Shown in pieces: positions 44,671 to 54,392 of a DNA stretch of 64,000 bases; the stretch's first letter is position 1, and each line of letters begins with the position of its first letter. The stretch is taken from NCBI RefSeq assembly GCF_033473495.1, contig NC_088943.1:662001-726000 (forward strand), in the 5' to 3' direction. The notes under the pieces were generated by a model. The model did not search any database and was not told the origin of the DNA. It was given only the letters and a program-made list of their open reading frames with translations. Source of the stretch: Cercospora beticola. Its lineage: Eukaryota; Ascomycota; Dothideomycetes; Mycosphaerellales; Mycosphaerellaceae. Both the position numbers and the translations under genes were made by a program.

Positions 44671-45482
44671 TGTTGGGTGATGTAGTATATAAGGATCTAG
44701 CTGGTAGGCCGCAGAAGAAATTTTCATGCTTGCGAGGCCACCGAAAGTCACTTTTTCCGCAAGTTGATTTCTAAGGACTTGTAGTAAAGTTCACTCGCTC
44801 AGCTGACGAAGAGCACATGTGATTGGGCTCATGGGCGAGTGAATGGACGCAAAGTTGGTACGCAGTATGTACTGGCCAAATTTGAGGACATACAGACTTA
44901 CTGGAAGTGGCCTTGCTCCAGAATCTATCGGTTCTCACGGACACTAGTACCGTTCCACCGAGCGCAAGTATTATCGCAACGTGGTCGTGAGGCAGGCCGA
45001 TAACTGGGATCAAGCCCGGAATGACGCAAAGAGAATGTCGGCTGGGAACGACAGGGACGGCGCTCCAGCAGCTCTCCGCTTCTCTTGCTTTGTGCAACGG
45101 CCTGCGTTTGGAATCAAACCAACCTGAGAGGAGGAGAAAGCCCCCGACTGCCGATAGAACACCTTGGAATAATCGGAAATTCAGGCTGCGGTCTGACTTG
45201 GCTTCGAAGTCCAGATTGAGCCATTCCTAGACATTACGATGGTTGCTTGTTCGCGCATGTCAAAGCCCACACATATTCTGTCGACCGTGAAAGTTCCAAT
45301 GTTCCAATGACTGCCTGGTTTACAGGAGAACAGAAGTGAAGTCTCAAGGCGAGGGCAACCCAGCTAACTTAGTGGGTCCTAGCGGCGGACTTTGAAGCCG
45401 ACCCTTGCAACACCGCATAGACACGCTCCCCAGATGCAACCACCACCGACACTATCTATCAACACTCTTCCTCCACCTCGCC
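44671..45482. other. divergent intergenic region
   Basis: Between the small secreted protein (-) and the THOC5-like gene (+). Contains a TATATAAG at 44687-44694 and a few short frames (up to 108 codons) without features. Confidence 0.45.
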
Positions 45483-46199
45483 ATGGCCGCCACCGAAATC
45501 ATCACCGACCCCGTTCTCGTCTCTGTCCTCGACGCCGCGAAGGAAGCGCGCAAGCAATGCAACGACCTCCTCGACTTCATCGAGCAGAATGGCGCGTCCG
45601 CATACGAAGAACCCAAACTGCTTGCAGAGCAGAAAGTCCTCAGCAGTCGCCTCGCCATCCTCCGAGGCTTGAACCGTAAAGCAATTCTCAGTGTCCGAAG
45701 CACCAAGCAAGAGACGACAGAAGCGCGGCAGGAAATCGACGAGCTACATCTCCAATTGCAGAATCTGTATTATGAACAACGACATCTTCGAGGGGAGATT
45801 CGCGGGTGCGAAGAGTATAAGTAGGTCATGCAAGACCTTGCAGATCACATTCTAGACACGGGACTAATTGAATCGCGCGATAGTCACAAATACGAACAAC
45901 TCGGCATGATCCCCGTGGAAGACTTCCTGGCCGAGCATCCTCAATATCACGAATCGACAGACCACGATCTTACTGTGGCGCGGATAGAAGATGAACATGC
46001 TGCGAGGAAGGAGTTGGAAGCGAAGAGACTAGAGCTGGAGAAGAGGAAAGACGCGTTGATGAAGAAGAATGCGGCGGAGAAGGAGCAGCTGGCTACGTTG
46101 GATGGTACGCTGGAGAAGTGGATTACGGGTGGACAGGAGAAGGCTGGGAAATTGTTCGAGGCGAGAGAGAAGAAAGGCGCCGAGGAAGGTGCGAAGTGA
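45483..46199 (+). CDS. THO complex subunit 5 (THOC5/FMIP) family protein
   Basis: Likely THO-complex subunit linking transcription to mRNA export. Exon 1 is 45483-45820, the intron 45821-45883 (63 nt; GTAGGT, branch ACTAAT, TAG) and exon 2 45884-46199; 217 residues. The whole chain is helical/coiled: VSVLDAAKEARKQCNDLLDF, LHLQLQNLYYEQRHLRGEIR, then across the splice CEEYNHKYEQLGMIPVEDFL and HDLTVARIEDEHAARKELEA. The block NLYYEQRHL-x(4)-I-x-CEEY followed by an acidic EDFL and a LAR-like helix is the THOC5 signature (human: NLLYERRHLQKEI...CLEF). Much shorter than animal THOC5, matching the N-terminal domain only, as I would expect in fungi. Confidence 0.85.
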
Positions 46200-47057
46200 G
46201 AGAGGTATTGATCATGGACAACTGCCTGGACAGTATCGCGAAGACTATGACGAATGTCTGCAAGATTCGTGCGACGAGTGAACTTCCAGTCCGACTTCTT
46301 CGAAGCCCGAACACTGGCGATGGGCCGCGAGTCTCACGGACGAAAACGCGATACCCAGCCAAAATTCGACCTCATCAGGACGACCTCACACGAAGAATTG
46401 CGTTACAAGAACCATGAGCTCTTGGCAAGTATTCCCACGCTATAGCTCGATCCTGCATCGGCCGCACTGCTCCACCGCTTGTGGCCAGAGTACACCACGA
46501 CCGCCTCGCAAACGCGAAAGCTACCAGTCAGCTGATCTTGCTGCATATTGGAATCCGTTCAGGAAACCGGTGGAAGTTTCAGGCCTCCCAAACTAACATC
46601 CATGAGGCATGGCAGCATTTGGGCATGCGTGAATTCGCAGAGGAAGAACTGCAAGCTCGCAAGCTTGATTGCAGAGGTTCGTAGGCTCCAAGCGTGTGTC
46701 TATGAGAGGCTTGCGGCGAGAATGTGGCATCGATGAATGCTATGCTGCACAAATTGACAAATATCAATTCTCGCTATCGCGCTTATCGCTGAGCGGCGCA
46801 CGGCATTACCTCGTCTTACTGCTCAGCTGTGAATTTCACGATCTAGAACATGTCTACGTTGCGCCTGAAGACATGCATGTCTGTGTCACCCCTGTAGAGT
46901 TGTGCTTGCGCATGTGAAAGGGTCCCGCGACTGACAAATTGGCTTTCGGCATTGCGCTGAGCTTGGCTTTCGCGCGCAACGTCGACAGCTGCCTCCCACA
47001 TCTCTCCAGCTGGAAACACGTTCACGCACAACAACGCTGTCGCAAACGTCGCCCACC
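46200..47057. other. intergenic
   Basis: Between the THOC5-like gene and SHR3, both plus strand. Frames of 60-99 codons cross it but show no domain; I see no RNA gene or repeat. Confidence 0.45.
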
Positions 47058-47776
47058 ATGCCCGCCGCAGGCACCGCTCCGTTCGCCACCTTTCTCATCA
47101 TCGGCCGTAAGTCAACGTGCCCTACGCTCTACCAATTCCCCATCTAACATATCCTCCAGCAACCTGCTTCTTCCTCGGCGTCCTCTTCGCCTACTTCCCC
47201 TACGACTACAACGTCCTCTGGTCCACACCCCCCGTCCTCGAAGCCGGCATAAACCCCCGCACCGCCTTCTTCGTCCTCCAAGAAAACCACCTAAAATTCA
47301 TCCACGCCTCCCCACCCCTCATCTCACGCATCCTCCACATCGTAATCGGCACCGGTCTCCTCGGCTTCCTCATCAAACTCTTCAAACCCACCGAAGCGAA
47401 CCTCCTCTTCGATGGCGCTTCTCTGGTTCTCTACATGTGCGGCATCACAGTCTACATTGCCAATATCGTGAAAGGATTAAGGACTGTGACGGCCGGGGCG
47501 TATGGGACGAAGGCGTTGGATACTGAGGCGGGGGAGACGATTGTGGATAAGGCGTTGGAGAATCGGGAGGGGGAGTATATTGGACGGGAAGATAGTTTGA
47601 GGGTTATGGCGGCTAGTAATACGATTTTGGCGCTGGTTTTGGTGGGGGTGCTTGTGTTGCAGGCGGGGCAGTGGTATGCGCAGAGGAAGGAGCAGGAGGA
47701 GATGGCTTTGATGGATGCGAAGAGGGATGAGAAGAGGGCGGAGAAGGCGAAGGGAGAGGGAAAGAAGCAGAAGTAG
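47058..47776 (+). CDS. SHR3: Shr3 amino-acid-permease chaperone of the ER
   Basis: ER membrane chaperone required for folding and ER exit of amino-acid permeases. Exon 1 is 47058-47106, the intron 47107-47159 (53 nt; GTAAGT, branch TCTAAC, CAG) and exon 2 47160-47776; 221 residues. The join reads FATFLIIGPTCFFLGVLFAY followed by FPYDYNVLW, a hallmark of Shr3. Four hydrophobic segments are visible (CFFLGVLFAYF; ILHIVIGTGLLGFLIKLF; LLFDGASLVLYMCGITVYIA; MAASNTILALVLVGVLVLQA), then a highly charged Lys/Glu tail (EKRAEKAKGEGKKQK) facing the cytosol, as in yeast Shr3, where it contacts COPII. Confidence 0.94.
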
Positions 47777-47980
47777 GTGGGGTTGGGATGTTGGGGATGG
47801 GGGAATGATGTGTATAGTACAGTATGAAAAGGCATTGGAAACGCTGTCCTGTTATAGGATGCGATGTTGAATGATAGATGATGCAAAGCGCGAGCAGGCG
47901 CCCAGTAGACCCAGGAGGTTCGTGCATGTTGAGTGCGGATATGAAAGTGTGTCCAATGCGTTCATACAACTACTCTATTC
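47777..47980. other. short convergent intergenic
   Basis: 204 bases separating the stops of SHR3 (+) and the glycosyltransferase (-); nothing seen beyond 3' flank sequence. Confidence 0.5.
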
Positions 47981-49081
47981 TCATATCTCCCCGTCACCCT
48001 GCCCCGGCAGACACTGCCATCTCTCTCCCACTTTCTCCCCAGCTCCGATCGCGTTACATCGCGCACTCCATTCGATATTATAAGTATACTTATGCTTTTT
48101 ACGATACCACACCATATTCTGCACAGCGCCATCATTGCCTGCGGATGCCTCTTTGCCACTCGACACCTTTCCGCCCGTAACACGATGATGATGGAAAAGC
48201 TGAGGAACAGGAGCGACACAACGGTGCGCTTTGCCGACGCAGTCGATATGTAGTGCTGTGTCGAAACTGTCTGCTTTATCGTTTCTGATTTTCTGTACGA
48301 GCCGTGCGGCATGAGACTTTGTGATTGCGTATGCGTAAGTTGAGAGTGGTGCCACGTTGAAGATGAGCTGCTGGGGTTCTGGGGGGTTGGATGCGGCCAT
48401 TTGTTCGTAGTAGTTGTTGAATTGTGTTTTGAGGCGACTCCAGGGGAGTGCGTGAGGATCGTGATATTTGTAGATCTCGGTGCCGTCGATGAACGACATG
48501 CCGAAGTGGCCGGGCCAGAAGATGTCCCATTCGTGATGGCGGTATGGATGTAGGGCTTCCTGTTCTGGGTCTCGAAATTCGGGAGCTCCGCCGGCGCGAT
48601 CCCAGAAGGCTTTCGAGACGAGTTCCATTTGAGCTCGTATGTCGAGTCCGAAGTCTACATCGTCTTCGAGGACGAGGACTGTCTCATAAGGTGCTTGAGC
48701 GATCGTGTCGAGGAGAGCCAAATGGTTGACGAGAGCACGCGAACGACCATACCCTTCCACGACTTGGCCGCTGACTTGGCTAAGCAGTCCCTCATGTGAG
48801 ACTTGTCGTTGGATTGGTATAGTAATCCGAAGTCCAACCAATCTTGCCGCTTTGCGCAGACCTTGTACCCGCCATGACGAGGCATCTTCCGTCAGGACAT
48901 AGATCGCCCCAAAACCCAATGTGTCGTTCCCCGCGCCTGGCCCAGTGACGGATTTCGATGCCAACCCATTCCGTAAGTTGAAGAAGAGGTCGTTTCCAGC
49001 AGAAAGGTATGCTGTTCCGAGGACTATGCACACGGCAACAAGTGCGAGCTTCCATGATCGCAATGTCGGCTTCACAAGCAT
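47981..49081 (-). CDS. glycosyltransferase family 25-like type II membrane protein
   Basis: Single frame of 366 residues. A short cytosolic N-terminus and a signal anchor (LALVAVCIVLGTAYL, about residues 12-26) indicate a Golgi/ER type II protein. The lumenal domain follows the GT25 (LPS biosynthesis/collagen galactosyltransferase-like) pattern: GFGAIYVLTEDASSWRVQGL, HEGLLSQVSGQVVEGYGRSR, and VLVLEDDVDFGLDIRAQMEL, where LEDDVDF (138-144) is the nucleotide-sugar/metal-binding motif. Later IFWPGHFGMSF and PLSTYAYAITKSHAARLVQK fit the family. Sugar and acceptor are unknown. Fungal genomes carry several such orphan enzymes. Confidence 0.88.
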   Translation of the reverse strand: MLVKPTLRSWKLALVAVCIVLGTAYLSAGNDLFFNLRNGLASKSVTGPGAGNDTLGFGAIYVLTEDASSWRVQGLRKAARLVGLRITIPIQRQVSHEGLLSQVSGQVVEGYGRSRALVNHLALLDTIAQAPYETVLVLEDDVDFGLDIRAQMELVSKAFWDRAGGAPEFRDPEQEALHPYRHHEWDIFWPGHFGMSFIDGTEIYKYHDPHALPWSRLKTQFNNYYEQMAASNPPEPQQLIFNVAPLSTYAYAITKSHAARLVQKIRNDKADSFDTALHIDCVGKAHRCVAPVPQLFHHHRVTGGKVSSGKEASAGNDGAVQNMVWYRKKHKYTYNIEWSARCNAIGAGEKVGERWQCLPGQGDGEI

Positions 49082-50138
49082 TGTGGCAGTCTTGGAGTAA
49101 GTTGCAAGGCATTAACCCGTCGCAGGTGAGATGTAGTGGACGACATGCTGAAGTCGATGTGCTGTGCCACGAACATGTCAATCAAGTCAATCAATAAGGC
49201 GAATGTTTGCCGCGACCCACTCTTGTGTATTCACCAATATAGTCCGCTACTGTCTTGCATGAAGTGATGCTATTGGCTGTTTCATCTTCGTGCATGTGCT
49301 TAGCGGGTCAATGGCGGAGAAGGCGCCGGCGCCTAATGGGGCACAGCTGCCAGGTTCACTTGTACGAGCATTATGCCCGAGCGCTTCGATTAGTAGTAGC
49401 TCGTCTTCTACTTACAGGCTATGGGAGTGATCGCGACCTCAGACATTGTTTCGCCTGGCACATAGAGCAATTCTCGATGCGAACAGGTGTTCATGATCAC
49501 AGAAGTTTTGGCAGATTCAGGTCGATGTCTTTTTCTTTCCAATTCATTGGAGGGGCATTCTAGAATTCGTGACCTGACATAGTTTCCTGATCTGGGGCGA
49601 GCGGATCGTAGACAGTGCTCGTCGTCCGAAATATCTCTCCCACCACAGACACACACAGCCCTTTCTGATGCAGAGTGTGCTCGGGATGACGCGGTATCTT
49701 GGATCGTAAATGTCACTGATACTGTTCCATTCGTTGTTGCGCATTTGCTCTCAAGGCATTGACTCCGTTGACCCATCGACAGTGTTTCTGACATTGCATG
49801 TGGGTCTTCATTGCCTCTCCGCTTCGTTTCATAGCCTCTCCCGGAACGAGCATTCTCCTTCTTCGCTTCATATCGTTCGTGTCTTCGTGAACCCTTCTTC
49901 CCGGCCTTGAGGAGTGAATTCGGGACCCCGCAAGCCCTTCCACTCGTATCCTTACAGCTCCAATCGCTGCGGTACGGGGTCATCTAAAGGTCTTGATGAT
50001 CGAGCAAGGTGTCATGACAAATTGCATGCACAGTGTGCGAGGTGAGCGCGACGTTGCATTGCGGCAGGGGGAAACCCATGACCGCGGTGGCAAAATATTA
50101 CTCATGTTGTAAACATCGTTGGAGTAGCGCCCAGACCA
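49082..50138. other. intergenic
   Basis: Promoter side of the GT25 gene. A 191-codon minus frame (49408-49983) is Arg/Ser-rich without domain or signal, and I treat it as chance. No RNA gene seen. Confidence 0.4.
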
Positions 50139-50553
50139 TCATGAATTCAAGGCTGCTGCATTTGTAGGCGCTGCCTCTCGCTTTCGTACTTCTGTGCTGA
50201 AGCTCGTGCTATATCCTCGGTGAGCTGAGGGCACAATCACGAGGAACATAACGTTTCAGGACTTACACATGAACGATGGGCCGGTGTACGACATCATCGA
50301 GCTCAAGAACGGGCAGAGAAGTCACCATAGGTTCTGATGGTACCAAGTCCTCATATTGAACAGAATCGTGTTGGTCGATGGCCGGGATTCGCGATTGTTC
50401 GTTCTCGATTGTGTTCACTTGGGGTACCACCCGTATCTGGGGCACATCGTTCTTTGTACTCCGGTCCTCCGGGATCGATGCTGGTAGTGCTCCTGCTTGA
50501 CAGAGAGCTGCAAATGCTAGGATGGCTACCTGGAATAGCCAAGAGCAGATCAT
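50139..50553 (-). CDS. small secreted protein, unknown; 3' exon tentative
   Basis: Starts with a good signal peptide (MICSWLFQVAILAFAALCQA, cleavage near GALPAS) and an acidic, Val/Pro-rich, cysteine-free mature part (for example DVPQIRVVPQVNTIENEQSR). The unspliced frame stops at 50263 (96 residues). However, the stop overlaps a perfect GTAAGT donor, and removing 50209-50266 (58 nt, acceptor ATATAG, branch-like GCTCAC) extends the protein to 118 residues, ending TSFSTEVRKREAAPTNAAAL plus NS. A nearer CAG acceptor would add only five residues. I favour the 118-residue form but the choice is open. No family recognised. Confidence 0.5.
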
Positions 50554-51357
50554 GGTTTGTTGTTTCCAGGAACAATGTCGCTCAAAGGTAGTCCTTTGTG
50601 ATGCAGAATCTTGTCCGAGGTGACCAAGCGGCTGAAGAGGTCTTGTTCAGGTCGGTCTTGGAATCAGTCCACGCGGCCAGAGAGCGTCTTGAATCAGCAG
50701 GCGACGCGGCTTTCGGCAGTAATGAAGGAGAAAATAGACTTTGACTCGAAATGAACGCGACAGTAGCGAGAGAGGATGCAAAGGAAATCCTACATTCTCG
50801 CAATAATGGCGAAGAAGGAGCCTTCTTGAGGAGTGTATACTTTGAACCATGGTGCCGTCGTAGGCGCGCGATCTGATGTTGCTTTCCGCTTGCCGCTCGT
50901 CGATGGGGTGAGCGAGTGGAGCCAGTATCACGGTGCTTGCCAAATGTGGCCCGCGTGTCGCCAGAAAAAGAGCGCAAGACTGGCGCGGCGTCTAACAGCC
51001 GAGCGGTTCCAGGCCCTACGGAACCTCAGTGCCGTGTGCCAATGCCTGGCTCCGTATCAGTGTTCGTGTCTCAGAGGAGTCTGACGACACAACACGAGCG
51101 CGTATCGCTGCGAGTGCATCGTGGGGGAGAACAGCAGAAGTGCAGCTGCGATCGTGTCGTATCAACCCTCCTGGACCAGGCAACCCAGGAACACTTTCAC
51201 AAGCTCGGTGGTCGGTGTCTCGGCGCATCTCTGCCCCGGTCCGACTGCGACACGCGAGTCATGCAGGAATTGTTGCTTTGGAGCTCGAAGACGTCGCAAC
51301 ACTGAGATCACTACCCCGACTGAACAAAGTCGCGCGCTGTCACAAGTTCGTGGAAGT
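50554..51357. other. divergent promoter region, small secreted protein / PRP28
   Basis: An open frame continuous with PRP28 extends upstream to 51121 but its first 79 codons lack resemblance to the family. Other frames up to 131 codons show nothing recognisable. Confidence 0.45.
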
Positions 51358-53670
51358 ATGGATGTTGACGTGCCACCACCACCGCCGAGTGACTTGCCTC
51401 CTCCACCTCCTCCGCCTAGCGATCCGCTGCCACCTCCGCCACCACCGCCGCCCGTGTCTGAGAAAAGTGCCGGAGCTGCAGCTGCAAATGGCGCAAGTGC
51501 AGTCGTCGCGCCTGTGAAGATGCAGAAGATCGCGAGCGCACAGCCGTTGAGTGTGGAAGAGTTGCTCGCTCGTAAGAAAGCCCAGGATGCGGCCGCCGCG
51601 AAGCCAAAGTTCCTGTCGAAGAAGGAACGAGAGCGGTTAGCGAAAGAGAAAGAGGCTCGCGAAGCAGCTCTTTCAAAATCAGCCAACGGGAGCTCCAAAC
51701 AGGATGCCTCTCGTGAAGTTGCGAATGTGCCTACAGGACCTAGGGGCAATGCGCCCAGAGGTCCAGCGTCGATGCGATCCAGTGTTGATTTGGCCAACAA
51801 AGGCTACGATATTAAGCCGCCTCCGCCTCCTAAGGATGTAGCGGTCTCGAAAGGCAAGGACAAATCTGTTAACAAGGCAATTGACGAGACCACGAAAGTC
51901 GCAGAACTGAACAAACAGCGATACATGGGAGCAGACACCAACACATCGACCTTTTCGGCATCGAAGAAGCGAAAGCGGACCACCGAGAAGAAATTCAATT
52001 TCGAATGGAACGCGGAAGAAGATACCTCTCCTGACTACAATCCTATCTACGCTACACGAACGGAAAACAACTTCTTCGGGCGTGGAAGATTAGGTGGCTT
52101 CGCAGACGATGCTACTGATGCACAAGCTCGTGCATACGCTCTGGCGATCGCGGAGCGTGACCCAGAGGCAGGAAAGCAACGAGCCGCACAAATACTGGAA
52201 ATGGAGCGCAGGAAGCGTGAAGAAGGAGGACGAAATGGTATCGATAAGCACTGGAGCGAGAAGAAGCTCGAACACATGCGTGAACGAGACTGGCGTATCT
52301 TCAAGGAAGATTTCAATATTTCTACTAAGGGAGGCTCTATCCCAAATCCTATGAGGAGTTGGAGCGAGTCAGACTTACCGAAACGCCTTCTCGATATTGT
52401 GGACCAAGTTGGCTACAAGGACCCTTCACCTATTCAGAGAGCGGCAATACCCATCGCCATGCAATCGAGAGATCTTATCGGTGTCGCTGTCACAGGTTCT
52501 GGCAAAACCGCAGCTTTCTTATTGCCTTTGCTCACCTATATTTCGGAACTTCCAGCACTGGACGAAATGACCAAGAATGATGGGCCCTATGCTATCATTC
52601 TGGCTCCCACGCGTGAACTGGCACAACAAATCGAGATTGAGGCGAAGAAGTTCGCTACGCCTCTCGGGTTCACGTGTGTCTCTCTTGTCGGTGGGCACTC
52701 GATCGAAGAGCAGAGCTACAACATGCGCGACGGTGCCGAAATTATCATTGCCACCCCTGGACGTTTGGTCGACTGCATCGAGCGACGGGTCCTTGTGCTA
52801 TCGCAATGCTGTTACATCATCATGGATGAAGCTGATCGCATGATCGATCTCGGATTCGAAGAGCCAGTGAATAAGATTCTCGATGCTCTGCCGGTCTCGA
52901 ACGAAAAGCCAGATACAGAAGAAGCAGAAGATGCCTCTGCAATGGCCAGACACGTCGGCCTATCGAAATACAGACAGACGATGATGTACACAGCAACAAT
53001 GCCCGCAGCCGTCGAACGAATAGCACGCAAATACCTCCGACGCCCAGCACAGGTAACCATCGGCAACGTCGGCGAAGCTGTCGATTCTGTCGAGCAACGA
53101 GTCGAATTCGTCCAAGGCGAAGACAAGCGTAAGAAGCGCCTCGCCGACATCCTCAACAGCAACGAATTCGCTCCACCAATCATCGTCTTCGTCAACGTCA
53201 AACGCAACTGCGATAACGTCGCCCGAGACATCCAAAAAATGGGCTACACCTGCGTCACCCTCCACGGCTCCAAAACCCAGGATCAAAGAGAAGCAGCCCT
53301 CAAATCCCTCCGCGACGGCCAAACAGAAATCCTCGTCGCCACCGATCTCGCAGGAAGAGGTATCGACGTGCCCGACGTCTCTCTCGTTGTCAACTTCAAC
53401 ATGGCGACCAATATCGAAAGTTATACGCACAGAATTGGTCGTACGGGACGAGCGGGCAAGACGGGTACGGCGATTACGTTCTTGGGTGGAGAGGATCATG
53501 ATGTGTTGTATGATTTGAAACAAATGATAAGCAAGAGTTCGATTTCGAGGTTGCCGGATGAGTTGAGGAGGCATGAGGCTGCGCAGAGTAAGGTTGATCG
53601 GAAAGGGAAAGGAAAAGGGAATGCGGAGGAGAGTAGTGGGTTTGGTGGGAAAGGTGGTTGGGGAAAGTAG
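51358..53670 (+). CDS. PRP28: pre-mRNA splicing DEAD-box helicase Prp28
   Basis: RNA helicase that swaps U1 for U6 at the 5' splice site during spliceosome activation. Intronless, 770 residues from the chosen start (MDVDVPPPPPSDLPPPP), normal for fungal Prp28. An in-frame ATG 79 codons upstream exists, but the extra residues are unlike the family. Order: Pro-rich N-terminus, basic region with EELLARKKAQDAA and KKERERLAKEKEAREAAL, NFEWNAEEDTSPDYNPIY, then the helicase core: Q-motif region YKDPSPIQRAAIPIA, motif I AVTGSGKTAAF, Ia APTRELAQQIE, II DEAD in YIIMDEADRMIDLGF, III TATMP, and VI HRIGRTGRAGKTG. SAT is replaced by TAT, as is usual in this subfamily. Ends in a Gly/Lys-rich tail. Confidence 0.96.
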   Translation: MDVDVPPPPPSDLPPPPPPPSDPLPPPPPPPPVSEKSAGAAAANGASAVVAPVKMQKIASAQPLSVEELLARKKAQDAAAAKPKFLSKKERERLAKEKEAREAALSKSANGSSKQDASREVANVPTGPRGNAPRGPASMRSSVDLANKGYDIKPPPPPKDVAVSKGKDKSVNKAIDETTKVAELNKQRYMGADTNTSTFSASKKRKRTTEKKFNFEWNAEEDTSPDYNPIYATRTENNFFGRGRLGGFADDATDAQARAYALAIAERDPEAGKQRAAQILEMERRKREEGGRNGIDKHWSEKKLEHMRERDWRIFKEDFNISTKGGSIPNPMRSWSESDLPKRLLDIVDQVGYKDPSPIQRAAIPIAMQSRDLIGVAVTGSGKTAAFLLPLLTYISELPALDEMTKNDGPYAIILAPTRELAQQIEIEAKKFATPLGFTCVSLVGGHSIEEQSYNMRDGAEIIIATPGRLVDCIERRVLVLSQCCYIIMDEADRMIDLGFEEPVNKILDALPVSNEKPDTEEAEDASAMARHVGLSKYRQTMMYTATMPAAVERIARKYLRRPAQVTIGNVGEAVDSVEQRVEFVQGEDKRKKRLADILNSNEFAPPIIVFVNVKRNCDNVARDIQKMGYTCVTLHGSKTQDQREAALKSLRDGQTEILVATDLAGRGIDVPDVSLVVNFNMATNIESYTHRIGRTGRAGKTGTAITFLGGEDHDVLYDLKQMISKSSISRLPDELRRHEAAQSKVDRKGKGKGNAEESSGFGGKGGWGK

Positions 53671-54392
53671 ATGCCAGTACGATGGTGTACAATATAGAAA
53701 TTTGGATGAATGAGAGATGTCCGGCAGCCAATTGTAGCTTTGAAGGTACTTTAGTAAAGACTTTGAAGACGGCTTCGCCAGACGTCGCAGTGGATGCGTT
53801 CTGTCTGGGCGATGTACATGCATCTGAATGCTGACCAGTTTGCCAGTGCAAGGCTACTTTGATTGAAGCAACAAGACATCCAATCAAGACCCTTGCATAG
53901 AGTCTTTGCGCTAGTTGATGTTTGTCTTGGCACTAGGTCTCAGAGTGAACGGCGAAAGGCACAGGGGTGTCAAAGATTAGTCAGCACCTTTCATGGTGAC
54001 AGTTCTCCTAACCTGAAATGCGTGAAGGCGGGTGGAAAGCACTGGGAAGTGAAGGATGAATGAATGTCCAATCAGAGCCCTTGCATGAATTCTTTGCGCT
54101 AGCTGATGTTTACCTTGGCACAGACTGAACGGTGGAAGGCACAGGGGAGCGAAAGATTAGTCAGCGTGATTTGCCCTGTCCCTTCATCATCAAGTCAAGG
54201 TCTGGTGGTGTTGACGGAACAGCCTCTCTTGATGAATGATGATATGTACTACGCTATAATGTGTCGAGGCTCCAGGAATTTTTCAATCGTTGTCATCGTC
54301 TCCGTATATATACAGTCTATTCACACATTTTGTTAAAGTGGAGACTCAGAACATCGTACACCTGCATTTCATCTTTCATCCTCCTTTTGCTC
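53671..54392. other. convergent intergenic region with spaced direct repeat
   Basis: Between the stops of PRP28 (+) and CYM1 (-). Besides the direct repeat (53878-53985 and 54066-54165) it contains only short frames. Confidence 0.5.
53878..54165. repeat. ~100-bp imperfect direct repeat, 80 bp apart
   Basis: Copy 1 (53878-53985) and copy 2 (54066-54165) both run from TCCAATCA.GA through CCCTTGCAT, TCTTTGCGCTAG.TGATGTTT and AAGGCACAGGGG to AAAGATTAGTCAGC, with small indels. No coding potential, terminal inverted repeat or target-site duplication is evident. Confidence 0.85.

Noticed and set aside
51121..51357. N-terminal extension of the PRP28 frame by 79 codons
   Set aside because: The extra residues are Ser/Thr/Arg-rich and unlike Prp28; the Met at 51358 gives the expected Pro-rich start.
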